A DNA stretch of 64,000 nt, taken from positions 106,289,501 through 106,353,500 of the forward strand of contig CM027378.1 in the NCBI GenBank assembly GCA_015680905.1, in the 5' to 3' direction. The DNA is from Coptis chinensis. Its lineage: Eukaryota; Streptophyta; Magnoliopsida; Ranunculales; Ranunculaceae. The position numbers and the translations under genes were made by a program. The notes beneath the pieces are model-generated. The model saw nothing but the letters and a program-made list of their open reading frames with translations, made no database searches and had not been told where the DNA came from. How positions within the stretch are numbered: the stretch's first letter is position 1; the number at the start of each line of letters is the position of its first letter. Shown here one piece after another: positions 24,215 to 35,112 of this stretch.

Positions 24215-24392
24215 ACCTAAGGCGCCTCGTGGAGGAACTAAATGCCTTTTTATTATGTGTATGGTTTGTTGTGTGGATAGTGGGAAGTTAAGGCGCCTCA
24301 GTGGAGGAACTACCTGCCTTAATTATTGTACTTAAGGATGTTGTATTAGTCGTTGAAAGTTAAGGCGCCTCGGGGAAGGAACTAACTGCCGT
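24215..24392 (+). repeat. Three spaced copies of an AAGGCGCCTC...GGAGGAACTA motif
   Basis: Near 24220, 24290 and 24362 the text AAGGCGCCTC, about five variable bases, GGAACTA and TGCC recurs at a spacing of about 70 bp. Such internal direct repeats are common in long plant LTRs. Confidence 0.8.
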
Positions 24393-24841
24393 ATGGATTG
24401 TGTATATATTTGGTATAAGTATATGTTGTATTTTAGAGCTACTCACACCAAAGATTTTTATAATGTCAACCCGATTGCATGTTTGCTTATCGGTGTGTTC
24501 GATAAATGAACATAGTTGATAAGTCTTGACAGGTTTAGTGTTGAAGAAGATTGGTTGCTGCTTGTGGGTTGCGTTAGCATTGCATCTCAGGATATATTTT
24601 GTTTTTCTTGGAGGTGATATAGATTTTCAGTTGAGATAAGGTTATTTGCATTTTCATTTGTTAATTTTTTGTAATGAAGATGACTTTTGTTAATTTGAAC
24701 TTTTTATTGGTTTTTAAATTATCCGCATATTTAAACTGTTTATGGGTTTTTGGGAGTTGAGAGTGCGTCACACCTCGAAGATCGAAGAGTCGGGAACAAA
24801 TATTGTTTTTTCCGAATTCTGTCGAAATTCGGGGTGTGACA

Positions 24842-25090
24842 TATACACTCCTTCTCAATCTCAACCCTACATCTATGATTGTCAATACACGTGTTGCGTG
24901 GTTCCTCATGTTCAATAACTATAAACCCCATTATGAACTACACCAGACCTAATTCTACTCTCCCCAAAGTGAGAGATAGCTAGACACGTAGGCAGTTCGC
25001 TCAAAACGAACTCGGTCTTTCCCATCAAATATCCCCCTCTCCTCCATTTAATCAAAAGTTGTAAAGCCCAGACTAATTCACTCCTTTACA
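24842..25090 (+). repeat. 5' LTR of the nested gypsy element, second part
   Basis: This continues the LTR interrupted at 14282 and matches 29309-29554. It includes a TATA-like CTATAAACCCC segment and ends TCCTTTACA. The primer-site-like TGGCGCAGCCTGTGG starts at 25092. Confidence 0.9.
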
Positions 25091-25162
25091 TTGGCGCAGC
25101 CTGTGGTCTTGATTTCTTGAGAAACCACTTTACAAAAACAAAAACCCTCAAGCCCACGAAGC

Positions 25163-26445
25163 ATGGCAAGCCTCAAAGCTCAAATCCAGAGCTTAGCAAG
25201 TCAACTAGGTATAATGAACGAGCACATCACCTTGCTCAGGCAGGAGAATGTTGCTTTGTGAGCACAAGTGGATGCACAAAATCCACCTGGTGCTATAGCA
25301 GAGGATGGTATCAACGAAGTTAATCAGCAAATTAACGAGCTGTCACAAAGAATAGATCAAAGCGCAGTCAAGAAGGATGCCACTCATATCATTCAAAAGA
25401 TGTTGAAGACTTACCACGCGTCCCCTTTCACTGCTGAGGTATTGAGTAAACCCTCTCCTCCAGATTTCATCCAACCATGTTTTGCAATGTATGATGGCAG
25501 CACATGTCTCGGTCAACACGTGGCTCACTACATTCAAAGCCTCGCACTCTATAATGCCCAGGAGTTCGACCATCTCCTATGCCATTTGTTTCCTGCCAGC
25601 CTGAAAGATGGCGCTCTAGATTGGTTATTTTCACTCGAGCCAGACTCGGTAAAGAACTTCGAGAATCTCACCGATCTATTTGTTAGCCAGTACATCCACA
25701 ACCGGCGTAAAAAAGTAGACCTTGATTCACTTTTTTAGCTCTCACTGGGTGAAGATGAACCATCCGTGCTTTCTTAGGTCGGTTCAAAACCGAACTGCTA
25801 TGCATGGAGAGTGGCCTCAAAGAGTCACTTGCCACATTGGCATTCACCAATGCTTGCCGTGTGTGCAACACAGCACTCTCTAGATCGCTTTTGAAAGAAC
25901 ATCTAGAAACTTTATCTAAGTTGTATGCTCGAGTAGACAAGTACATCAAGTTGCAAGAAAGCCTGAAACGTCAAGGCTTAACAGAAGAACAACAAGTGGC
26001 AGCAATCTCGGAGAATTCCCCACCTTTAAAAAAGCGACCCAGACAACAAGGACAGAAGTCTGGAAATAGAACGAACAACAGCTGCGAGTTTGTTGTACTC
26101 ACCCGATCTCCCAGTTACATACTGGAAAAAATCAAGAAAGCTGCCTATTACCGACCTGAGGTGCGGCAGCCAGAGGATCGACCTGGCAAGCCTTACTGTG
26201 CCTTCCATAGAGCAAAGTGTCACGACACCGACGAGTGCTGGGGGCTCAAACATTACCTCCAAGACCTCGTCGATTCGGGACATATCAAACATTATACCAA
26301 TATTGCTGATGGCGACCTGCGCCATAAACTTATGGCCTGGAGAGAGCGTAGCAGATTTCCAGCTCGTCATAATCGCCATAATGTTCAAGCTCGCTCTCGT
26401 AGTAGAGGACGTCCCAGCGACCGTTATGTGACAACACTCATCTGA
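25163..26445 (+). other. gag region of the nested gypsy element (broken)
   Basis: Retrotransposon gag capsid-type sequence. It has a coiled-coil-like N-terminus beginning MASLKAQIQSLASQLG and a capsid core with the LFVSQYIHNRRKKVD motif. A CAFHRAKCHDTDEC zinc-knuckle-like segment of the Tat type lies towards the end. It is broken in a few places. Confidence 0.8.
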
Positions 26446-26461
26446 CAGAGATAATGACAGG

Positions 26462-27000
26462 ATGATCAACATGATCATGTTCCAGGATGATTATGTTACA
26501 TCCACTAGAGAAAAGAGGAGACGCATAGGCACTCTCCAGGAAGTCTATCAGTTCTCCTCTCAGGCAGCACCTGCTCCATGCAGTTTAAGTCGCAGTTCAG
26601 GTGACATAACTTTCACGGAGGCCGACCTCAACAAGGTTTGCCTCCCACATAATGATGCCCTAGTTGTCCATGTCAAAATCAGCGACTGGACCGTCAAACG
26701 TGTCCTGGTAGACCCAGGTAGTTCATGTGACATTTTGTTCTATCAGACCATCAAAGAGATGAACCTGCCCAGATCGGTCTTTATAGATCCAATCGCCCCT
26801 CTCTATGGATTCAATAGGTCTCGAACTGATCCAATGGGAGACATCATACCTCTTGTTTCTGTTGGATCCAGAGAAGACAAAGTCAGCATCAATACACGTT
26901 TCAGTGTTCTGGATGTCAGCTCATCCTATAATGCTATCCTAGGACGTCGCTGGATCCATCAAATGCAAGCAATATTATCAACACTCCATTAAGTACTCCG
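26462..27000 (+). other. Aspartic protease region of the nested gypsy element
   Basis: Retropepsin-like sequence with VLVDPGSSCDILF (the D-x-G-S flap-site motif) and AILGRRWIHQM, the usual layout of plant gypsy proteases, which cut the Gag-Pol precursor. Confidence 0.8.
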
Positions 27001-27459
27001 CTTTCCTGGCCCTAGAGGTATGATGGAGCTTAAAAGAACCCGATTTCGAGGCTTACCATTGCAATCAGATCCTCTCAGCGAACAAACCTGCTGGGGCTTC
27101 CATCCGAACCAAGAGCGCCCTCACCAGCACCACGATGGCCAAAGATTTAATCACCGAGGTCAAACCTAAAGCGCCAAAGGAGAGAGCTGGGGGCTGTGTC
27201 ATAATAGTTACTCCACCAGTCCGGGACCCCAAGTAAGCCCCACCCTTATTACTCCACCGGTCGGGGCGGAGGTCGCACCATCCCCTGTTGTCGTGACCAC
27301 AGAGGTCGCATCAGCCCCTGTTGTCATAACCACAGAGGTCACACCAACTCCGGTTGCCAAGACCTCCATTCCGCAAATCGACAAAGCATCACTCACGACT
27401 AGCTCCATTGAGGTCGCTCCAGATTCTAAAACAGCAGTTCAAACTGAAGAAAAAGAGTA

Positions 27460-28200
27460 AGTGAACCTAGGGACTGAAGACGATCCCAAGTTTGTCTATG
27501 TAGGGGCTAACCTTGACCCTACTCTCAAGGCACAACTTGTAAACTTTTTATCATTGAATAAATACGTTTTTACTTGGTCGTACATTGATGTACCTGGTAT
27601 AGATCCTAGTATTGCATGTCATAATTTAAATGTCAACCCCAATGCTAGGCCAGTCCGTCAGCGACCTAGGAAGTTATCCTTGAGATTTCAAAAAGCAATT
27701 AATGATGAGGTCGATAAACTCAAAAAAGTAGGCTTCATCAGAAAGGTAGACTATCCAGAGTGGATCGCTAACATAGTAGCAGTCCCATAAAAGAACGGTA
27801 CAGTTCGCCTTTGCGTGGACTTCACCAATCTCAACCAAGAAACACCTAAAGATAGTTTCCCCTTGCCAATAATAGACCGACTCGTGGACCAGACCTGTGG
27901 CCACAAGCTCTTGTCATTTATGGACGCATATAATGGATATAAGCAGATTCCACTCGCAGAAGAAGACCAAGAGAAAACTTCATTCATCACAAAACAAGGG
28001 ATATACTGCTACAACGTTCTCCCATTTGGCCTCAAGAACGCGGGAGTGACCTACCAGTGACTCGTTACTGACATGTTCCAAGACATGTTAGGGGACACCA
28101 TGAAAGTCTGCATAGACGACATGGTGGTCAAGAGCAAGAAAGCGGTTGATCACCTCACTCACCTCGAGCAGGCGTTCTCCAGATTACTCCTAACTCAGAT
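27460..28200 (+). other. Reverse transcriptase region of the nested gypsy element (broken)
   Basis: RT motifs are recognisable: KVGFIRKVDYPEWIANIVAV, RLCVDFTNLN, LLSFMDAYNGYKQI, VLPFGLKNAG and IDDMVVKS. It is broken, and the normal downstream RNase H and integrase parts were not seen before the extra ORF. Confidence 0.85.
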
Positions 28201-28257
28201 GAATCTAAATCCCAAAAAAATTCTTGTTTAGGTTTTGTATTTGCTAAGAAAAAGGAG

Positions 28258-28872
28258 ATGTCTGACTCTGATGATACTCGATCTGAGGAGATTCGAGAAG
28301 TGTCTTTAAGTTGTGGTGAGTATGAGGAAGATAGAGAAAAGTCAGTGAGGGGTGAGAGTGAAGATGATGATGATGAGGAGGAGGAGGAGGATGAGGCTAG
28401 GGATGAAGAGGATGCACGATCAGATCCTGTGGTTGCTGTAGCTAGCACTTCAAGTCGCGAAGAGGGGTGGTCGTCTTCTAGTGGGCTGCCCCCTAGGGTT
28501 GTAGATAAACGTGATGTTAAGGCTTTCGCCGATCTGCGAGAAGCTTATGGGATAAATGTGAACGACCTGGAGATACACGAACTGGGAGAAAACGCAAACG
28601 TGTTTAGTGAGAGGTACAATCCGGTGAACTACGGGGTAGTAGTCTGCAAGGGGCAGCTGAGAGCTGGTATGAGGATACCGTTCTCGAAGCTGGTTTGTGA
28701 ATTCTTGAACTTTTGTGGGAAAGCGCCTTGCCAGTTCGTGGGTAACACCTGGCGGTTGCTTAGGGTATTCGACCTGTTAAATGCGAGTGGTGATTTTTCT
28801 CTTAACAACTGCTCAGATTCTCCCACGTGCCAACTACTATCTCACATCAGTTCTTCATACAACATGAGCTGA
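28258..28872 (+). CDS. Extra ORF (Transposase_28/'putative gypsy type transposon'-like), sense strand
   Basis: An open frame of 204 codons lies between the RT remnant and the 3' LTR of the nested gypsy element. The N-terminus is very acidic (DDDDEEEEEDEARDEEDARS). The following part, AYGINVNDLEIHE and GQLRAGMRIPFSKLVCEFLN, resembles AAYGIPDDVILEH and GQIVAGLRFPLSLLDVEVCN in the antisense gene of the 52-62 kb gypsy element. Extra genes between pol and the 3' LTR are known in Tat-lineage elements; their role is unclear. It runs with pol here and against pol in the two younger elements. Likely a remnant rather than a working gene. Confidence 0.6.
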   Translation: MSDSDDTRSEEIREVSLSCGEYEEDREKSVRGESEDDDDEEEEEDEARDEEDARSDPVVAVASTSSREEGWSSSSGLPPRVVDKRDVKAFADLREAYGINVNDLEIHELGENANVFSERYNPVNYGVVVCKGQLRAGMRIPFSKLVCEFLNFCGKAPCQFVGNTWRLLRVFDLLNASGDFSLNNCSDSPTCQLLSHISSSYNMS

Positions 28873-28997
28873 CTTCAGAAGCAAGGCTGGTATTTCCATT
28901 CATGTCGGTTCGCTTCCTCACCCATGCTCAACACGCGCCACCATTTTCTCTCAGCAGATTGCTTCAATGTACAACACGACCTACTAAGAGGGGGCTG

Positions 28998-29554
28998 TGT
29001 GAGGGACTGATATTCTCATTCAAGAATATCAAGTGCAGCATAACGGAAGTACCACACCGACCTCATGCCCTCATCTTTTGAGTTGGCTCCAGAGCGACTG
29101 ACATCATCAGCTCGCGCATCTGATCTACTAGATCGCTCCAGAGCGGCTCAGCTCGCACATCCTCAAGCAGAACGTTCCATCTAATGACATCATCCATCTT
29201 CTAGATGCAATCATTACCAAGCCATACTTACACAATCCATTACCGCAAAATACGAACCACTGTAACCACTCCCCATCATTATAGAATTCCTACTAACACC
29301 AGTTATACACTCCTTCTCAATTTCAACCCTACATCTATGATTGTCAATACACGTGTTGCGTGGATTCTCATGTTCAACAACTATAAATACCCCCAGTATG
29401 AACTACGCCAGACCTGATTCTACTCTCCCCCCAAAAGTGAGAGATAGATACGTAGGCAGTTCGCTCAAAACAAACTCGGTCTTTCCCATCAAATATCCCC
29501 CTCTCCTCCATTTAATCAAAAGTTGTAAAGCCTAGACTAATTCACTCCTTTACA
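28998..29554 (+). repeat. 3' LTR of the nested gypsy element
   Basis: About 557 bp, preceded by the purine tract AAGAGGGGGCTG (about 28986-28997). It starts TGTGAGGGACTGATATTC and ends TCCTTTACA, followed by the target duplication GGGAT. A TATA-like CTATAAATACCCCC lies near 29381. Confidence 0.92.
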
Positions 29555-29559
29555 GGGAT

Positions 29560-30353
29560 GACTAAGAATACGTATCCAAGAGGAGATAGACGCCGGAGAG
29601 AGGGTAAACGTAAACCCGAATGAGGAAGAAGGAACCAACGAATCATCCTATGTTTGTTGCAGCACTTTCTCTTATCTGGCTTGGGAATGTCAGCTAGAGA
29701 AGTAAGGTTACTTTCTACTTCGGCGTAAGTCGTTTGAAGTTTGGTATAATTTATTTTGGTTTTCATAAGGTTTCATAGTTTCATCTAAATAATCTGCCTG
29801 GATTTAAAGTGTCTGTTTTAAGTGTGATTTTTAGTGTTCTCCTTTTTAATTTTTACTATTTGAAAAGTTTCTTAACATTTAAATTTCTTACTTGTCTTAA
29901 TTGTCTCACTTTCCCAATAGTTTTCTTCTTTTTCTATAGAGTATATATATTCGTGAATTATCATTTTATGATAATACTTATTTCTTATGCTTATAAATGT
30001 CATGTCATTTCGACCGGATAAGGGATAAGGACTTGAGGGAGGCGCCCACATATGGTGGGTACAATTAAGTAATGAACTTGAGGAAGAGAAAGTTGTTGAA
30101 GATTGGGGAAGATTTCGAAAAAGAAAGAAACTGTAACAATGAATGAAATGTCCTTGTGAAAAGACATTGTATTTGGGCCACGTTATCAGACATTGTGTTT
30201 GCGGTGATCAATTCTTCGGATCTTGCAGCTTATGGCCGAAGAAAGGGACAGTTGTTAGGGATTGGGTGAGATTTTGAAAGAGGGAGAAATTCAATTAATG
30301 GATATATATGAAATATGTAATATGTAATGTTGGATTAATGATGTTTTTATCAA
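29560..30353. other. Intervening DNA, no gene recognised
   Basis: The left end continues the possible host exon cut by the gypsy insertion (basic, stop near 29625). An open stretch near 30032-30135 reads IWWVQLSNELEEEK...WGRFRKRKKL and then a stop, preceded by an in-frame stop. It looks protein-like but could not be assigned. The rest is AT-rich and featureless. Confidence 0.3.
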
Positions 30354-30358
30354 TTAAT

Positions 30359-30719
30359 TGTAGAACCAGAGGACTCAATTCAATTCAGTGTTTATTTATT
30401 TGATTGAATTCTAAGAGATTACAATTTGGTTTATATAGAGGTTACAACAAATAGAAACAAAACAGTCGGTGGCTTAAGAAACACGGGGCGCGGGTCGCGC
30501 TCTGTTTGTACTGGAGACGAGCGCGGGTCGCACTTATGTTACTAGAACTTGCTCACGCCTGAGGCGCGGGTCGCGCTCTGTTTGTACTAGAGACGAGCAC
30601 GGGTCGCACTTATGTTACTAGAACTCGCTCACGCCTGAGGCGCAGGTCGCACTCCATTTGTACTTCATCTGAGCGCAGGTCGCGCTCTATACATGAAAAC
30701 TAATATACAACTTTCTACA
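30359..30719 (-). repeat. 3' LTR of the copia element with internal tandem duplication
   Basis: 361 bp, against 285 bp for the other LTR. The difference is a GC-rich segment of about 76 bp (GCGCGGGTCGCGCTCTG...CTCACGCCTGAG, about 30486-30637) present twice here and once in the right LTR. Confidence 0.92.
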
Positions 30720-30726
30720 CTCCCCC

Positions 30727-32245
30727 TCACGTTGGTGCATAGATGTCAATCATGCCCAACTTGACAACTGAGCTGTCAAACACCTTGTGAGCTACACCTT
30801 TGGTAAGAACATCAGCTAATTGCTCCTCTGAGGTTACGAACGGAAAACAAATAACCTTCTCGTTAAGATTTTCTTTAATAAAATGACGATCAACCTCCAT
30901 ATGCTTTGTTCGATCATGCTGAACTGGGTTATGTGCAATTTGAATGGCGGCTTGATTATCACAATGTAAATCCATAGGCTTTTGAAGCTCGAATCCCAAT
31001 TCCATCAAGACAGTACAGATCCATAACAATTCACATACTCCCTGTGCCAGACCTCGAAATTCAGCTTCTGCACTCGATCTGGCAACAACTTTTTGCTTCT
31101 TACTATGCCAAGTTACAAGATTTCCACCGACAAAAAGTGAAATATCCCCGATGTAGAATGTCTATCAGTTTTATCACTAGCCCAATCTGCATCTGTGTGT
31201 CCGACAATATCCAATACATCAGACTTTCCAAACAGTAAACCTTTGCCAGGTGCCTTTTTCAAATACGTCAAGATACGAGAGACTGCATCCATATGTTCTT
31301 CACTAGGACAATGCATAAACTGACTAACCACACTCACAACATAAGCAATATCAGGTCTAGTATTAGAGAGATAAATTAACCTTCTTACAAGACGCTGATA
31401 CCTTCTTTTATCAGTAGGAACTTGATTAGGATGAATGGCGAGTCCATGATTCATCTTAATGGGTGTCTCCATTGGTTTGCAATCCAACATTCCTATTTCA
31501 GCAAGCAAATCTAGGACATACTTCCTCTGTGAGAGTGAAATCCCTTTTTTAGACCTTGCAACTTCAATACCCAGAAAATACTTGAGTTGTCCTAGATCCT
31601 TCATTTCAAATTCTTTTCGACAAATACTTACGCAATTCATTTATTTCCTTCGATCATCCCCCTGTAAATCATCATGTCATCAACATACACAATTAGAGCT
31701 GTAATCTTACCATCCTTGTGTTTGATAAACAAGGTATGGTCGAATTGCTCTTTGTACCCAAAACTCTCATTGACTGTGTAAGTCTTCCAAACCAAGTTCT
31801 TGGAGATTGTTTCAGGCCGTACAAAGTCTTCTTCAGTTTACACACCTTCCCAACATCTTTGGGATGGTTCTTCACACCTGGAGGCATATCCATGTATACT
31901 TCTTCATCCAAATTCCCATTTAAGAATGCATTCTTCACATCAAGCTGGTGCAAGGGCCAATCTTTATTTGCTGCAAGTGAAATTAAAATTCGGACCGTAT
32001 TGATTTTTGCCATAGGTGTGAAAGTCTCCTCATAATCAATTCCATAACGTTGTGTGTATCCCTTGGCAACCAATCTCGCCTTATATCTATTAATAGTTCC
32101 ATCTGCATTAAGCTTCATAGTAAACACCCAACGACATCCAACAGTCTTCATTCCAATAGGTATATCAACTACCTCCCATGTTACATTCTTTTGAAGAGCT
32201 TCCAATTCTTCATTCATTGCTTTCTTCCATTTTGGATCTTTCAAA
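30727..32245 (-). other. Copia reverse transcriptase and RNase H region (broken)
   Basis: Minus-strand RT motifs run from [20 protein letters not shown] through [28 protein letters not shown] and YGLKQSPR. A later part has KYFLGIEVARS and TRPDIAYVVS. RNase H follows with ADWASDKTD, LHCDNQAAI and RTKHMEVD. This is the classic copia pol C-terminal half. Confidence 0.9.
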
Positions 32246-32663
32246 GCATCCTACACATTACTAGGAATAGATACAGTAGATAATTGATTTATGACAAGTA
32301 CAAGTGACTTAGAAAGGCTATGGTTAGACATAGAGTTAGCTATAAGGTATTTGGCAGTGGCTTTGATGTATGGTTCATATTGTTTCTTAGGAACTCCCTT
32401 ACTAGTTATTTGTGATTGTCTAGGTTCAAGACTTTCTAACCCAACAGATTCATTAACGGTTATAGGAGGTACCTGAGGCGGATCATTTTGATCGAGATCT
32501 TCAGTTATTGATGTAGAAGGGGAAATGTCTTGTACGTACTACAGTTTCAGATACATCCAGATCATGTGCTTCTGTCTCTACTGCTACAAGATCAATTTCT
32601 GCTTCAGGAACTTCAAATCGTTCCTCCAAGTGTTCCAATTCCCCAAAGACATCAGGGTTCCCT

Positions 32664-33947
32664 TTACCGGCACTCTCCCCCTGAAGGGAAGACTGGGAAA
32701 CTCCGGCCCCCTGAGTAATATGGGCCGGATTCATGGAATGAGACATCAAGAGATATATGCATCTTGTCAGTAATTGGATCATAACACCTATACCCTTTCT
32801 GAAACTCGGCATAACCCACAAAAATACACTTCTTCGCACGAGGATCAAGTTTACTTCGATTTGGTTGTGGGATATGGACATAAGTTAGGCATGGATGGGA
32901 TGGACAAAAGTGTATGGAGTTTCTGATAAGGATTCTGGAACTCAATTACCCGTGAGGGAGTACGGTTTATAACATAGGCTGCTGATTTCACTGCTTCACC
33001 CCAATAGGATCGAGGTACATTCATGCCAAACAAGGAAGCACGAACAACTTCCAACAACTGCCTGTTCTTCCGTTCTGCTAAACCATTTTGTTAGGGGGTA
33101 CTAGAATTGGAGGTTTGATAATGAATTCCAATTGACCGGCAAAATTCAGACATGAGACCATTCACAATTCGCCACCATTATCGTCAGACTAAAAAACCCT
33201 AATAGATTGTTGATACTGTGTCGCCACCATTTTATAAAACCCATTAAACATCTCATATACATCACTTTTGTTTTTCAGTATTGACACCCAAGTCATGTGA
33301 GTGCAATCATCAATAAAAATCACATAATAGCGAACTCCAGAAAAAGAAGAAACTTTGGCCGGACCCCAAACATCAGAGTGAATTTTCATAAAAGGAACAG
33401 GACATTTATTAAGACTTGGTGAATATGAAATATGGTGGCTCTTGGCCAGTTCACAAATGTCACAATGAAACTCAGAATCACTAACAACTGAAAATAACTG
33501 AGGTTGCAACCTCTTAAGATAACTAAACGAAAGATGACCTAACCTATGATGCCATAACCACACAACTTCTTTTGCATTCTCGACCCTATTGACCTGATTA
33601 GCTTGCCCAAGAGAATTCTTCTGTTTCTCTCCAGTTTCTGTCAAATCCAGATAGTACAATTTCCCCATTCTAACACCATAACCAAGGACTTGTCGAGTCA
33701 GAATGTCTTGAAAAACACAGAAGGATGGATAGAACATCACAGTACATGTAAGTGCTAGAATGATTTGACAAACAGACAATAGGTTATAAGCAAGGGATAG
33801 AACAACTAAAACAGATTCAAGAGTGAGGGTTTTAGATAACACAATAGAACCTTCTCCGCTAATTAGAGTTGGAGTGCCATCTGCAGTAGAAATAGCGGTT
33901 TGAGATGAAGCTCTAAGACTTTCCACAAGGCTAGGGTCATTTGTCAT
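32664..33947 (-). other. Copia pre-integrase and integrase region (broken)
   Basis: The GAG-pre-integrase zinc-binding layout (WLWHHRLGHLSFSYLKRL, then CDICELAKS) is followed by integrase core text (HSDVWGPAK, VIFIDDCTHMTWV) and, further on, SYWGEAVKSAAYVINRTPS and KCIFVGYAEFQKGYRCYDP, as expected in copia elements. Confidence 0.9.
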
Positions 33948-34327
33948 ATGGTCAGATGCACCCGAATCAATTATCTATGTACTATTCGAAATAACCTTAC
34001 CATTCATACCTGATTGAGTTACATTAGCCGGGCATGATGGCGGATGTCCATGCACAGCATTAGTAATAACAGCCTAGCTTGCTTATATTCTTTCATGGCC
34101 TCTTTGCGAAGTCCCACCAATCAGGATAGCCAATCACTTCATAACATTTCTCCTTGCTCGACCCAATTCTCCACAAACACGCACTTTTTATCTGCATAAG
34201 GATTGGATTTACCTTTAGGGTTCGTGAAGAACCAAAGAAACCGGGTGGAGTAATCGTCTTGCTATGAGCAAATCAAGACAGATGATTCGATTGATCTGAG
34301 AGCACCCCATAGCTTTGTTTCTCCCGA

Positions 34328-34973
34328 TTACACCTTGCGAATGTAAGCATAACTTTGCTCCAAGGAAAATTTAGGGTCCTTGCGAAGAATCTCTCCACGC
34401 ACCTGATCATACTCCAAATCGAGTCCACACAAAAATATATGAACCCGCAATCTGGACATTATTGACGTGTCTTGGACTACATTCGCAACATTGTTATTCT
34501 GGGAAGTCACCCTTTGATCAATCTCCTGGAACATGACCACCAATTCGTTGTAATAGGAAGGAATATGTCTCCCATTCTGCTTCACTTCAAAGCACTTCGT
34601 ATTCAATTCAAAAATTCGAGTTTCATCAGAGTCATCATAGAAGGTCTTCTCCACAGCCTCCCAAATGTCTTTTTGCAAGAAGACGGAATATATCGATTCA
34701 TAAGAGAAATCTCCAAAGAATCAATAAGCCAACTTTTCACCTTTTCATTATCTGTTGCCCAACCTTCATATTCGGTCAAATTCATATCCGGTTCAACCTT
34801 TGCGCCAGTAAAAAAACCAATCTTTCCCCTTGCTCCAATACGCATCCACATGAGAGGAGCCCACATGGTATAGTTGGACTCATCTAATGAAATAGATTTT
34901 GGGAACGCAGAGTTGTCTTATGGGGTGTAGTGGTGATGAATGACATTGGAAGAATTGTTGTCAGATCCAGCCA
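34328..34973 (-). other. Copia gag region (broken)
   Basis: The minus-strand start MAGSDNNSSNVIHHH is at 34973. The following text, LTEYEGWATDNEKVKSWLID and MQKDIWEAVEKTF, is typical of copia gag (UBN2/retrotransposon gag type). Confidence 0.85.
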
Positions 34974-35112
34974 TTGCAGAAAAAAACGAAAAATTTGGGT
35001 TTTAGGTTTAGGTTTTGGAAAAAAAAATTGGGTTTGAGATTCAAGGATTCAAGGATGGTTTGATTAATGATTGTAATACGCAGCGGATTTCAATGGTTTG
35101 GCTCTGATACCA

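Larger units (their letters stand above)
14283..24841. mobile_element. TG...CA element, probably a solo LTR of about 3.5 kb, carrying a LINE (TSD TATAC)
   Basis: The sequence starts TGTAACGCCCGTATTT and ends CGGGGTGTGACA. It is flanked by the exact duplication TATAC (14278-14282 and 24842-24846), and removing it restores the LTR of the surrounding gypsy element. The termini are short imperfect inverted repeats (TGTAAC.CCC against TGTCACACCCC), as in many long plant LTRs. No second copy of either end, no primer site and no gag-pol were seen inside, so a solo LTR from unequal recombination is the simplest reading. After subtracting the nested LINE it is about 3.5 kb, a length typical of Tekay/Del chromovirus LTRs; this lineage call is inference. 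It carries tandem repeats and a TTGAC cluster. Orientation is undetermined. Confidence 0.75.
13970..29554 (+). mobile_element. Ty3/gypsy LTR retrotransposon, Tat-like, broken, with nested insertion (TSD GGGAT)
   Basis: The element is bounded by LTRs starting TGTG and ending TTTACA and by the 5-bp duplication GGGAT (13965-13969 and 29555-29559). Its 5' LTR was split by a later 10.6 kb insertion (14283-24841). Downstream of the 5' LTR are a primer-site-like TGGCGCAGCC (from 25092), gag, protease and reverse transcriptase regions, an extra ORF, a purine tract and the 3' LTR. RNase H and integrase parts were not seen. It is broken in many places. The two LTRs differ more from each other than those of the other gypsy elements here, so it is the oldest LTR element in the window and the base layer of the nest. 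Confidence 0.9.

Noticed and set aside
14283-24841. A complete LTR element or TIR transposon with its own genes
   Set aside because: The only coding sequence inside is a LINE with its own poly-A tail. No second LTR or transposase was seen, so solo LTR is preferred.
28258-28872. Acidic host nuclear protein gene
   Set aside because: It lies inside a gypsy element between pol and the 3' LTR and shares its core with the extra genes of the other two elements.
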